Shown one piece after another: positions 6,661 through 14,132 of a stretch of 15,477 nt of DNA. Every line of letters starts with the position of its first letter. Position 1 is the first letter of the stretch. The position numbers were made by a program, and so were the translations under genes. Source of the stretch: Actinomycetes bacterium (GTDB taxonomy: Bacteria > Actinomycetota > Actinomycetes > Propionibacteriales > Propionibacteriaceae). The notes under the pieces are model-generated. The model saw nothing but the letters and a program-made list of their open reading frames with translations. It did no database searches and was not told the DNA's origin. The stretch covers positions 1 through 15,477 of the forward strand of contig JAEVYS010000066.1 of assembly GCA_023392635.1 (NCBI GenBank), written 5' to 3'.

Positions 6661-9255
6661 ATGGACACCGAGAAGCTGACCACCCGCAGTCGGGACGCGG
6701 TGTCGGCGGCCGTCCGCACCGCCCTCACCAACGGCAACCCCAGCGCCGAACCTGTGCACCTGCTGCACGCGCTGTTGCTGGTTCCGGAGAACACCGTCGC
6801 CCCGCTGCTCACCGCCGTCGGCGCCGATCCGGCAGTGGTGGACGCCGCTGCGCGCGGCGCGATCACCAAGCTGCCCTCGGCGCAGGGGTCGTCGGTCACC
6901 CAGCCCTCCATGTCCGGCGGTCTCGCCCGAGTGATGGCCGACGCCGAGACCCGGGCACAGCAGCTCGGTGACGCCTTCGTCGCCACCGAGCACCTCCTGC
7001 TCGGCCTCGCGTCGGTGCAGACCGATGCGCGGAAGATCCTGCGTGACCTCGGGGTCACCGTCGAGGGGCTCAACGAGGCGTTCGCCGCGCTGCGCGGCAC
7101 CAAGCGGGTGACCTCGGCCGAGGACGAGGGTGCTCAGTCGGCCCTCGACAAGTACTCCGTCGACCTGACCGCACGCGCCCGCGAGGGCAAGCTGGACCCG
7201 GTGATCGGGCGCGACGCCGAGATCCGGCGGGTCGTGCAGGTGCTGGCCCGGCGTACCAAGAACAACCCGGTGCTGATCGGTGAGCCCGGCGTCGGCAAGA
7301 CCGCCGTCGTCGAGGGGCTGGCCCAGCGCGTCGTCGCCGGCGACGTCCCCGACTCCCTGCGTGACCGGCGCGTGGTCTCCCTCGACCTGGCCTCGATGGT
7401 GGCCGGCGCCAAGTACCGGGGCGAGTTCGAGGAGCGGCTGAAGGCCGTGCTGAACGAGATCAGGGACGCGGAGGGCCGCATCATCACCTTCATCGACGAG
7501 CTGCACACCGTCGTGGGGGCGGGGGCCACGGGAGACTCGTCGATGGACGCCGGCAACATGCTCAAGCCGATGCTGGCCCGGGGCGAACTGCGCATGATCG
7601 GTGCCACCACCCTCGACGAGTACCGCGAGCGCATCGAGAAGGACCCGGCCCTCGAGCGCCGGTTCCAGCAGGTGTTCGTCGGCGAACCGAGCGTTGAGGA
7701 CACGATCGCGATCCTTCGTGGCCTGCGACAGCGCTACGAGGCCCACCACAAGGTCCGCATCACCGACGCGGCGCTGGTCGCGGCCGCGTCCCTGTCGAAC
7801 CGTTACATCACCAGCCGCCAGCTGCCCGACAAGGCGATCGACCTGATCGATGAGTCGGCATCACGGCTGCGCATGGAGATCGACTCCTCACCGGAGGAGA
7901 TCGACCAGCTCCGCCGCGACATCGACCGCATGACCATGCAGGCGTTCGCCCTCGAGAAGGAGGAGGACGCGAACTCGCGCGAGCGCTACACCCGGCTCAC
8001 GGCCGCGCTGGCGGACGCGAAGGAGGAGCTCCGCAGCCTCGAGGCGCGCTGGGAGGCCGAGAAGTCCGGCCTGAACCGGGTCGGCGAGGTCAAGGAGAAC
8101 ATCGACCGGCTGCGGATCGAGGCCGAGAAGGCGCAGCGGGAGGGCGACCTGACCAAGGCGTCGGAGATCCTGTACGCCCGGATCCCTGCGCTCGAGGCCG
8201 AGCTCGATCGCGCGACCGAGCAGGAGCTGAACACCAAGCCGATGGTCAGCGAGGAGGTGTCGGCCACCGACATCGCCGAGGTGGTCGCGGCGTGGACGGG
8301 GATCCCTGTCGGCAAGCTGCTCCAGGGTGAGAGCGAGAAGCTCCTGGCCATGGAGGACCGGCTCGGCGAGCGGCTCATCGGGCAGCGTCCGGCCGTCCAG
8401 GCGGTCGCCGACGCCGTCCGCCGTTCGCGGGCGGGGATCTCGGACCCGAACCGGCCCACCGGGTCGTTCCTCTTCCTCGGTCCCACCGGTGTCGGCAAGA
8501 CGGAGCTGGCCAAGTCGCTGGCCGAGTTCCTGTTCGATGACGAGCACGCGATGGTTCGCCTGGACATGAGCGAGTACGGCGAGAAGCACACCGTCTCGCG
8601 GCTCGTCGGCGCCCCGCCCGGCTACATCGGTTACGAGGAGGGCGGCCAGCTCACCGAGGCCGTCCGGCGTCGTCCGTACTCCGTCGTGCTCCTCGACGAG
8701 GTCGAGAAGGCGCATCCCGAGGTGTTCAACATCCTCCTGCAGGTGCTGGACGACGGCCGCCTCACCGACGGGCAGGGGCGGACGGTCGACTTCCGCAACG
8801 TCATCCTGATCATGACCAGCAACCTCGGGTCGCAATTCATGGCCGACCCGAACCTGCACGCCGACACCAAGCGCGAGGCCGTGATGGGGGTCGTGCGGCA
8901 GTCGTTCAAGCCCGAGTTCCTGAACCGGCTCGACGAGATCGTGATCTTCGACCCGCTGGGCACCGAGGAGCTCAGCCGGATCGTCGACATCCAGCTGAAC
9001 CGCCTGAACCAGCGCCTGCTCGACCGGCGGATCAGCGTCGAGGTCAGCCAGGCCGGCAAGGACTGGCTGGCGCTGACCGGCTTCGACCCGGTGTACGGCG
9101 CGCGTCCGCTCAAGCGGCTGGTCCAGACCACGATCGAGGACGCCCTGGCCAAGCAGGTGCTGGCCGGCACGGTGGACGACGGGGACACGGTCCGGTTCGA
9201 CCTGAACGCCGACGGCACCGGCCTTGCCGTCGTCGAGCACGCGGAGGTCGGCTGA
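6661..9255 (+). CDS. clpB: ClpB, AAA+ protein disaggregase
   Basis: 864 residues, full length for ClpB. This hexameric cytosolic ATPase threads aggregated proteins through its pore and works with DnaK. Seen in order: Clp-N repeat domain (about 1-145); first AAA+ module with Walker A GEPGVGKT (207-214), pore loop KYRG (251-254) and Walker B DE at 279-280; the coiled-coil middle domain (about 410-525, rich in Glu/Arg/Leu) that distinguishes ClpB from ClpA/C; second module with Walker A GPTGVGKT (607-614), Walker B DE at 679-680, pore segment GYIGYEEGGQL; and a C-terminal D2-small domain. These positions are within one or two of E. coli ClpB. The frame opens upstream at a GTG (6613), but that lies inside the HAIR; ATG 6661 gives the usual N-terminus MDTEKLT, with GAGGAG twelve bases before it. 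All key residues are intact. Confidence 0.97.
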   Translation: MDTEKLTTRSRDAVSAAVRTALTNGNPSAEPVHLLHALLLVPENTVAPLLTAVGADPAVVDAAARGAITKLPSAQGSSVTQPSMSGGLARVMADAETRAQQLGDAFVATEHLLLGLASVQTDARKILRDLGVTVEGLNEAFAALRGTKRVTSAEDEGAQSALDKYSVDLTARAREGKLDPVIGRDAEIRRVVQVLARRTKNNPVLIGEPGVGKTAVVEGLAQRVVAGDVPDSLRDRRVVSLDLASMVAGAKYRGEFEERLKAVLNEIRDAEGRIITFIDELHTVVGAGATGDSSMDAGNMLKPMLARGELRMIGATTLDEYRERIEKDPALERRFQQVFVGEPSVEDTIAILRGLRQRYEAHHKVRITDAALVAAASLSNRYITSRQLPDKAIDLIDESASRLRMEIDSSPEEIDQLRRDIDRMTMQAFALEKEEDANSRERYTRLTAALADAKEELRSLEARWEAEKSGLNRVGEVKENIDRLRIEAEKAQREGDLTKASEILYARIPALEAELDRATEQELNTKPMVSEEVSATDIAEVVAAWTGIPVGKLLQGESEKLLAMEDRLGERLIGQRPAVQAVADAVRRSRAGISDPNRPTGSFLFLGPTGVGKTELAKSLAEFLFDDEHAMVRLDMSEYGEKHTVSRLVGAPPGYIGYEEGGQLTEAVRRRPYSVVLLDEVEKAHPEVFNILLQVLDDGRLTDGQGRTVDFRNVILIMTSNLGSQFMADPNLHADTKREAVMGVVRQSFKPEFLNRLDEIVIFDPLGTEELSRIVDIQLNRLNQRLLDRRISVEVSQAGKDWLALTGFDPVYGARPLKRLVQTTIEDALAKQVLAGTVDDGDTVRFDLNADGTGLAVVEHAEVG

Positions 9256-9261
9256 CCGATT

Positions 9262-9307
9262 GGGGACGGTTCCGGATGCGTCAGGTGACGCGTTCGGAAC
9301 CGTCCCC
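9262..9307. terminator. Strong 22-bp-stem hairpin after clpB
   Basis: GGGGACGGTTCCG (9262-9274) pairs perfectly with CGGAACCGTCCCC (9295-9307). Inside, gat/gtt can pair through G-U wobbles and GCGTCA pairs with TGACGC around gg. The result is an almost unbroken stem six bases after the clpB stop. It lacks a T-run but sits between convergent genes, so it may end transcription from both sides. Confidence 0.5.
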
Positions 9308-9375
9308 GGTGCGTCAGGTGACGCGTTCGGAACCGTCCCCGATGCGTCAGGTGAGGCGGTGGCGAACCGTCCCGG
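9262..9375. repeat. REP-like tandem palindromic repeats, 33-bp unit, about 3 copies
   Basis: Two copies (9277-9309, 9310-9342) differ at one base of 33; a third (9343-9375) is more diverged. Each unit holds GCGTCA-gg-TGACGC and GGAACCGTCCCC; the first is preceded by the inverted GGGGACGGTTCC. The array fills nearly the whole gap between clpB and the facing gene. Composition and hairpin design resemble dispersed REP elements mobilised by RAYT/Y1 transposases; no such transposase is in the window. Confidence 0.8.
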
Positions 9376-9379
9376 TTGG

Positions 9380-10990
9380 TCAGCCGCCGAACGTGATCGC
9401 GACCTTGCTTCCCGAGAGGTCGGCCTGCACCTGGTAGATGGCGCTGTAGCCGAACCAGCGACGGCCGTTGGTGGAGCTGAGGTCCACCCTGACCTGGACG
9501 TTGACGTTCGCCCTTACCACGGTCGGGTTGCCCGCGTCGGCGACCGGCTTGATCTTCTTCATCGCTCCCGCGTTCTTGGTCACGCGCCAGCGGATGCTGG
9601 AGTTGCGCGGCTTGTTGCCGCCGGGCAGGTAGGTCCCGAAGCCGCAGCGCTGGGGCGCGAGCGACCGGGAGCGCAGGCACGAGGTCAGCTTCTTCTGGGC
9701 GGCCGCCCGCACCGCGGAGACGCCCTTCGCGCTGAGCTTCAGACGCATGGAGCTCGTGTCCGGCGAGTCCGCGGGTGACTCCACCAGGAACGCCCCCTTG
9801 CTCACGGTGTAGCGGGAGTCGTTGGCAGCCAGGACGTAGGCGCCCGGGAACAGTGTCGGCGCGTCCCCGGTCAGCGGGACGCCGTTGAGGGAGAGCGTCA
9901 GCAGGTCGGTCGACACGCCGGAGAGGTCCACGCTGGACGCGACGTCGGCGAGCCGCCAGTCGGTGCCGTTCCTGACCACGGCGAACGAGGTGTCCACCAC
10001 CCGGCTTCCCACCTTGTAGCTGGCGTCGACGCTGCCGCCCGTCACCGACCCCTGCTCCACCCGGATGTCGCTGATCGGCGCGAGCCGCAGGGACGCGGCC
10101 AGCACGTCGCTGGTGAGGAAGGCCGTGTCGTCCGGCGGTGCGGCGGCGTAGGCGAGGGCGGCGTCCGCCTCTCCCCGCGACAGGGCCTCGAGGTAACCCT
10201 GCACCGCGGCGGGCGCGTCCGCCGGCTGCGGCGGCGGGACCGTCGCGGTCGTGCCGGTGCTCGCGGTCGGACCCGGCGCCGTCGGGCGCCCCAGGCCGTT
10301 GAGGGCGAACACCCCGACCAGCCCGATCACGAGGATGCCGACGATGCTCGCGATGATCACGGGAGCCTTGCTCGACCGGCGTGGCGGCCCACCGTAGGGC
10401 GCCTGCCCGCTGCCGGGCTGAGCCGGGTAGGGCTCGGCGGCGTAGGGCTGCCCGGGGTAGGCCTGCCCGGTGTAGGGCTGGCCGGCGTAGGGCTGTGTGG
10501 GATACGGCCCCGACGCCGGCCCGGCGTAGCCGGCGGGGGCCGGACCGGAGTACGCCTGGCCCCCTTGCGGGGGGCCGGCGTATGGCCCGGGCTGCCCGGC
10601 CGGACCGGCGTAGGGCTGCCCGGGGTACGGCTGTCCTCCTCCGTACCCCTGGTCGGCGTACCCCTGCCCGTAGTCCGTACCGGGGTAGCCGGGCTGCGGC
10701 GGCCCGCTGGCGTAGGAGGCCATCGCCGGATTGACCGGTTGCGGACCGGACGGCGGAGTCGCGAGAGGGGGCAGCGGCTGGGTCGGCTCGACCAGGACCG
10801 GCTCGACGGGCAGCGGCCGGGTCGGCTCCGGCTGGGCCGGAAGGGGCCGCGTCGGATCGGTTCCCGGGTCGCCCGGCGGCGGGCCCACGGGCGCGGGTTG
10901 CGGCTCGGATGGCGGTGTCTGCGCCGCCCCCGTCCAGGGAGGTTGCTCCGGCTCCGGGCCGGTCCGGGGTTCGTGGGTGTTGCTCGCCAT
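9380..10990 (-). CDS. Pro/Tyr-rich single-pass membrane protein of unknown function
   Basis: 536 residues, not recognised as a named family. Residues 1-207 are a disordered cytoplasmic region: first Pro/Glu/Thr-rich with repeated PTRPLP and PTQPLP, then from about 94 to 200 repeats of the QPYxGQ type rich in Gly, Pro, Tyr and Gln. RRSSK precedes one membrane helix at about 210-231 (VIIASIVGILVIGLVGVFAL), with no cleavable signal. Outside, a Thr/Pro linker leads to a domain from 260 (AAVQGYLEALSRGEADAALAYA) that looks like the NTF2-like/DUF4878 start common in actinobacterial lipoproteins. A C-terminal part has one cysteine pair (Cys438, Cys449), possibly a disulfide. The ATG follows GGCGGAG. 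It is transcribed away from the spermidine-synthase-like gene. Similar tails occur in actinobacterial division and secretion proteins, but no role is assigned. Confidence 0.85.
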   Translation of the reverse strand: MASNTHEPRTGPEPEQPPWTGAAQTPPSEPQPAPVGPPPGDPGTDPTRPLPAQPEPTRPLPVEPVLVEPTQPLPPLATPPSGPQPVNPAMASYASGPPQPGYPGTDYGQGYADQGYGGGQPYPGQPYAGPAGQPGPYAGPPQGGQAYSGPAPAGYAGPASGPYPTQPYAGQPYTGQAYPGQPYAAEPYPAQPGSGQAPYGGPPRRSSKAPVIIASIVGILVIGLVGVFALNGLGRPTAPGPTASTGTTATVPPPQPADAPAAVQGYLEALSRGEADAALAYAAAPPDDTAFLTSDVLAASLRLAPISDIRVEQGSVTGGSVDASYKVGSRVVDTSFAVVRNGTDWRLADVASSVDLSGVSTDLLTLSLNGVPLTGDAPTLFPGAYVLAANDSRYTVSKGAFLVESPADSPDTSSMRLKLSAKGVSAVRAAAQKKLTSCLRSRSLAPQRCGFGTYLPGGNKPRNSSIRWRVTKNAGAMKKIKPVADAGNPTVVRANVNVQVRVDLSSTNGRRWFGYSAIYQVQADLSGSKVAITFGG

Positions 10991-11027
10991 TTCTCCGCCT
11001 GCTGGAGTGGGTGACTGCCTGCGCGCA

Positions 11028-11054
11028 ACCCTAGTGGGGTCGCCCGTGAGGCAA
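11028..11054 (-). promoter_or_regulatory. Candidate promoter of the Pro-rich membrane protein gene
   Basis: On the minus strand TTGCCT (11049-11054) and TAGGGT (11028-11033) are 15 bases apart, slightly short for a sigma-70-type promoter. Transcription would start near 11021, giving a leader of about 30 bases that includes the GGCGGAG ribosome site. Confidence 0.4.
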
Positions 11055-11073
11055 CCAGAGCGGAACCACGACC

Positions 11074-11079
11074 TATGCT
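11074..11079 (+). promoter_or_regulatory. -10 box for leaderless transcript of the SpeE-like gene
   Basis: TATGCT fits TAnnnT and ends six bases before the ATG at 11086, so transcription would begin at or next to the start codon. No Shine-Dalgarno sequence is present between it and the ATG, which supports a leaderless mRNA. Confidence 0.55.
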
Positions 11080-11085
11080 CCTCGC

Positions 11086-11895
11086 ATGAGCCAGCTGGTG
11101 CCCGCGCCGGACGACCGGCGTGCGTTCCTGGTGGTCAACGGTCGCACCGAGCAGTCCTGGGTCGACCCGTCCGATCCCCTCCGTCTGGAGTTCGAGTACG
11201 TGCAGCGCATCGCGGAGGTGCTCGAGGAGACCGTCCTGGCGCGGCCACCGAGCGAGCGGGTGCGCGTCATTCACATCGGCGGCGGGGGCCTCACGCTGCC
11301 GCGCTATGTGGAGGCCCGGCGTCCGCACACCGCGCAGGTGGTGCTCGAACCCGACGAGGCGCTCACCGAGCAGGTGCGCGCGAAGCTGCCGCTGCCCCGC
11401 AACTCCGGGATCAAGGTGCGTCCGGTCGACGGCCGGAGCGGCGCAGCGCACCTGCCGTCAGGCTGCGCTGATCTGGTCATCGTGGACGCCTTCGCCGGCG
11501 CCAGCGTGCCGGCAGAACTCGCCACCGTCGAGTTCCTGGCCGAACTGGACCGGGTCCTGCGCACCGGGGGACTGGTCGTGATGAACCTGACCGACTCGGC
11601 ACCGTTCGCCTGGGCGCGACGCTGCCTGGCCGCCTTCGACGCGTGCTTCCCGCACGTGGCGGTGAGCGCCGAGGTGCCGGTCTGGAAGGGGCGCCGCTTC
11701 GGCAACCTGGTCGCCGCGGCCGGCGCCCGGGTGCCCGTCGACGGCCTGGTCCGCAGGCTCGCACGAGCCGCCTCCCCGTACCGTCTGGTGTCCGGCGCGG
11801 ACCTGACCCGCTGGATCGCCGGCGCCGAGCCGTTCACCGATGCGGACGCCGAACCCTCCCCGTCGCCGGCCTGGAGCCGTGGCTGGTTCTCCTGA
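11086..11895 (+). CDS. Spermidine-synthase-like protein (class I SAM-fold)
   Basis: 269 residues of the Rossmann-type spermidine synthase superfamily, probably cytosolic. Motif I is VIHIGGGGLTLPRYV (61-75), the nucleoside-binding acidic motif is VVLEPD (85-90), and DLVIVDAFAGASVP (129-142) is the post-motif region where true aminopropyltransferases carry the catalytic aspartate. FLAELDRVLRTGGLVVMNL follows, as in this family. There is no membrane domain, unlike the fused actinobacterial MFS/SpeE proteins. The DAF form and the lack of a clear polyamine pocket mean its reaction could be something other than spermidine synthesis, so no gene symbol is given. It starts without a ribosome site behind a TATGCT box and ends 21 bases before pyrE. 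Confidence 0.8.
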   Translation: MSQLVPAPDDRRAFLVVNGRTEQSWVDPSDPLRLEFEYVQRIAEVLEETVLARPPSERVRVIHIGGGGLTLPRYVEARRPHTAQVVLEPDEALTEQVRAKLPLPRNSGIKVRPVDGRSGAAHLPSGCADLVIVDAFAGASVPAELATVEFLAELDRVLRTGGLVVMNLTDSAPFAWARRCLAAFDACFPHVAVSAEVPVWKGRRFGNLVAAAGARVPVDGLVRRLARAASPYRLVSGADLTRWIAGAEPFTDADAEPSPSPAWSRGWFS

Positions 11896-11904
11896 CCGCT
11901 CCGC

Positions 11905-11910
11905 TACCGT
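11905..11910 (+). promoter_or_regulatory. -10 box for leaderless pyrE transcript
   Basis: TACCGT fits TAnnnT and ends six bases before the pyrE ATG, with no Shine-Dalgarno sequence between. This is the same geometry as at the gene upstream and suggests pyrE has its own leaderless transcript, perhaps besides read-through. Confidence 0.45.
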
Positions 11911-11916
11911 TCTGCC

Positions 11917-12456
11917 ATGGCAGCGCGCGACGAGCTCATCGAACGGATCCAGGCCCTCGCGGTGGTGCGCGGGCGCGTCACCCTCGCATCCGGCAAGGAG
12001 GCCGACTACTACGTGGACCTGCGGCGCGTCACGCTGGACGGAGCCGCAGCGCCCCTTGTCGGTGAGGTGATGACCGACCTGGTCGCCGACTGGCGGTTCG
12101 ACGCGGTCGGGGGACTCACGCTGGGTGCCGACCCGGTGGCCGTCGCCATGCTGCACCACGCCGCCCACACCGGCGGACGCCTGGACGCGTTCGTGGTGCG
12201 CAAGGAGTCGAAGTCGCACGGCCTCCAACGCCGGATCGAGGGCACCGAGGTGGCCGGACGCAAGGTGCTGGTCGTCGAGGACACGTCCACCACCGGCGGC
12301 TCGGTGATGACCGCGGTGGACGCCGTCCGTGAAGCCGGCGCGGAGGTGGTGGGGGTCGCCGTGATCGTGGACCGCAGCACCGGGGCGCGCGAACTGATCG
12401 AGGCGGCCGGCATTCCGTACCGCTACGCCGTGGGGCTTTCCGACCTCGGCCTCTAG
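11917..12456 (+). CDS. pyrE: Orotate phosphoribosyltransferase
   Basis: 179 residues, normal for bacterial PyrE. It joins orotate to PRPP to give orotidine monophosphate, step five of pyrimidine synthesis, in the cytosol as a dimer. The PRPP-binding motif VLVVEDTSTTGGS is at 117-129, the mobile catalytic loop RKESKSHG at 95-102 with the expected Lys and His, and the N-terminal VTLASGKEADYYVDLR orotate-side segment at 21-36. The ATG at 11917 gives the standard N-terminus and follows a TACCGT box with no ribosome site. No other pyrimidine gene is in the window. Confidence 0.95.
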   Translation: MAARDELIERIQALAVVRGRVTLASGKEADYYVDLRRVTLDGAAAPLVGEVMTDLVADWRFDAVGGLTLGADPVAVAMLHHAAHTGGRLDAFVVRKESKSHGLQRRIEGTEVAGRKVLVVEDTSTTGGSVMTAVDAVREAGAEVVGVAVIVDRSTGARELIEAAGIPYRYAVGLSDLGL

Positions 12457-12461
12457 CCCCG

Positions 12462-12493
12462 CCCGGCCGTCCGGCGGACAGGGACGGGCCGGG
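12462..12493 (+). terminator. Hairpin after pyrE, candidate terminator
   Basis: CCCGGCC-GTCC (12462-12472) pairs with GGAC-g-GGCCGGG (12482-12493) with one bulged G and a 9-base loop, starting six bases after the pyrE stop. There is no T-run, as is common in high-GC actinobacteria. Confidence 0.45.
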
Positions 12494-12554
12494 GAGGACG
12501 CCGGTCGTTCCCCGGATGAGCACCGGACCCCTCGCCAGCGTGGGGGGCGGTCGT

Positions 12555-12560
12555 TAGGCT
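12555..12560 (+). promoter_or_regulatory. Candidate -10 box for lemA
   Basis: TAGGCT (in GTTAGGCT) fits TAnnnT and would give a leader of about 35 bases before the ATG at 12602. No clear -35 is seen. A weak GGGG lies about ten bases before the ATG. Confidence 0.45.
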
Positions 12561-12601
12561 GGGCTCGGCCGGTCAATCACGTCGAATGGGGAATCCTGAA
12601 A

Positions 12602-13456
12602 ATGCTCTGGTTCTTTCTGATCCTGCTGCTCATCGTCGTCGTCCTCGGGTTCTACGCAGTCGGGCTCTACAACGGCTTCGTCCGTTCCCGGAACCTCATC
12701 CAGGAGTCCTGGCGCCAGATCGACGTCGAGCTGAACCGGCGCTACGACCTCATCCCCAACCTGGTCGAGACCGTGCGCGCCTACGCGGCCCACGAGCGCA
12801 ACACCCTTGAGGGCGTCACCCGCCTGCGCAACCAGGCGGCAGCACTGGCACAGGCCGGCGGCGGCGCGGTCACCCAGGAACGTGCGCAGGTCGAGGAGCA
12901 GCTGAGCGGTGCCGTGCGCAACCTGTTGGTGAGCGTCGAGGCCTACCCCGAGCTCAAGAGCAACGTGAACTTCCTCGAACTGCAGCGGGAGCTGACGGCC
13001 ACCGAGGACCGCATCGCCGCCGGACGCCGCTTCTACAACGCCAACGTGCGCAACTACAACACACAGGTGGAGTCGTTCCCGTCGAATGTGGTCGCCGGGA
13101 TGTTCAAGTTCGAGAAGGCGACCTACTTCGAGGTCAACGACGCGGTGGTCCGCCAGGCCCCGCACGTCAGCTTCGGTGAGATCAGCGACCGCCCGGACGC
13201 GGCTCCCGAGCCGACGAACGACCAGCTGACCGCGGGCGCCGCCCCGTCCGCGCTGCCGAACCCGCAGGCGTACCCCCAGGCGAACCCCGCGGCGCCGGCT
13301 CCCGGGGAGTTCGGCTCGCCGCAGCCGCCGACCTACCAGCCGCAGCAGGTCGAGGCGCCGCCCGCCCAGCCGTACCCGCCGCAGCAGCCCTACCCCCCGC
13401 AGCAGTCCGGCCAGCCGCAGCCGCCGACCTACCAGCAGCCGCCTCAGCAGCAGTAG
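12602..13456 (+). CDS. lemA: LemA-family membrane protein with Pro/Gln-rich tail
   Basis: 284 residues. An N-terminal helix (2-22) anchors it; LemA proteins have a short outer N-terminus and a helical bundle inside the cell. The core (23-195) has the family signatures ESWRQIDVELNRRYDLIPNLVETV (35-58), the LKSNVNFLELQREL segment (118-131), AAGRRFYNANVRNYN (139-153) and FPSNVVAGMF (159-168). From about 197 to 284 it carries a low-complexity tail with QPYPPQQ and QPPTYQ repeats. LemA itself usually ends near residue 190, so the tail is an extension. The molecular role of LemA is not established. It is downstream of pyrE by 145 bases with its own probable promoter, and converges on the reductase gene with only 15 bases between stops. 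Confidence 0.92.
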   Translation: MLWFFLILLLIVVVLGFYAVGLYNGFVRSRNLIQESWRQIDVELNRRYDLIPNLVETVRAYAAHERNTLEGVTRLRNQAAALAQAGGGAVTQERAQVEEQLSGAVRNLLVSVEAYPELKSNVNFLELQRELTATEDRIAAGRRFYNANVRNYNTQVESFPSNVVAGMFKFEKATYFEVNDAVVRQAPHVSFGEISDRPDAAPEPTNDQLTAGAAPSALPNPQAYPQANPAAPAPGEFGSPQPPTYQPQQVEAPPAQPYPPQQPYPPQQSGQPQPPTYQQPPQQQ

Positions 13457-13471
13457 CGCAGGGCGTCCGGC

Positions 13472-14086
13472 TCAGTCGCCGGCGCCCGGGACGTGCTCGG
13501 TGACGTCGTCGTACGTCGCCGCGCTCGGGAACTCGCCGGGGGCGTAGGTCATCTGGACCACACCGGTCGGGAACACCGCCGATCCGAGCAGTGTCAACGG
13601 CAGCGCGTCCGCGTCGTCGGTGAACAGGCGCTGGCCATGGCGGGCGGCCACCGGGTGCACCAGCAGCCGGAGTTCGTCGAGCTGGCCGGCGGCGATCAGC
13701 TGCCTCACCACCGAGAGCGACCCGGCCACGAGCACCTTGTCGACCCCCGGCTGCTCGCGCAGCGACGCGACCGTGGCCAGCAGGTCGTCGGTGCGCTCGG
13801 CGTTGCGCCAGCCGAGGTCCTGGTCGCCCCGGGTCGCCACGATCTTGGGGGTGTCGCCCAGCTGTTTGGCGAACAGGGCGTCGACCTCGCCCGCGGCCTC
13901 GCGGCCCGGCCACGCCCCGGCGAAACTTTCATACGTGACCCGCCCGAGCAGCAGCACGTCCGTGCCCTCGTAGTCGGCGTTGACCGCGGCGCCCATGTTC
14001 TCGTCGAAGTACGGGAAGTGCCACGCGGGATCGACCTCCGCAACGCCGTCGAGCGAGATGAAGAGGGTGGAGATGATCGTCGTCAT
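13472..14086 (-). CDS. Dihydrofolate-reductase-family protein (RibD C-terminal domain)
   Basis: 204 residues from the ATG at 14086, where GGGAG lies nine bases upstream; the frame opens further but the added residues are unlike the family. It starts MTTIISTLFISLDGV, continues with TDVLLLGRVTYESFAGAWP (about 41-60) and has KVLVAGSLSVVRQLIAAGQLDELRLLVHPVAARHGQRLF in the second half. That is the pattern of stand-alone RibD-C proteins, NADPH-dependent reductase folds related to DHFR and the riboflavin reductase. Such proteins are common in actinobacteria and mostly lack a known substrate; no riboflavin gene is nearby. It follows the sirtuin gene by 46 bases and could be in one operon with it. Confidence 0.88.
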   Translation of the reverse strand: MTTIISTLFISLDGVAEVDPAWHFPYFDENMGAAVNADYEGTDVLLLGRVTYESFAGAWPGREAAGEVDALFAKQLGDTPKIVATRGDQDLGWRNAERTDDLLATVASLREQPGVDKVLVAGSLSVVRQLIAAGQLDELRLLVHPVAARHGQRLFTDDADALPLTLLGSAVFPTGVVQMTYAPGEFPSAATYDDVTEHVPGAGD

Positions 14087-14098
14087 GCGCCCAGTCTC

Positions 14099-14116
14099 CC
14101 CGCTGTGGGAAGCGGG
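14099..14116 (-). terminator. Small hairpin between sirtuin and reductase genes
   Basis: CCCGCT (14099-14104) and AGCGGG (14111-14116) form a 6-base perfect stem with a 6-base loop. It lies 17 bases past the sirtuin stop and just upstream of the reductase ribosome site. It may partly end the upstream transcript or fold the reductase leader. Confidence 0.35.
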
Positions 14117-14132
14117 CAGGCCCCAGCGCCGT

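Noticed and set aside
7888..9240. 450-codon open frame on the minus strand opposite clpB
   Set aside because: ClpB is full length with all ATPase motifs intact on the plus strand; the antisense frame is low-complexity Leu/Arg/Asp/Gly sequence without a recognisable fold.
9262..9375. Possible CRISPR array
   Set aside because: The copies are directly adjacent with no unique spacers, and no cas gene is present.
9224..9778. Open frame through the 33-bp repeats encoding an 11-residue repeat (GTVPDASGDAF)
   Set aside because: A period of 33 keeps any frame open through the array. It runs out of the clpB end into the antisense of the Pro-rich protein gene, with no ribosome site.
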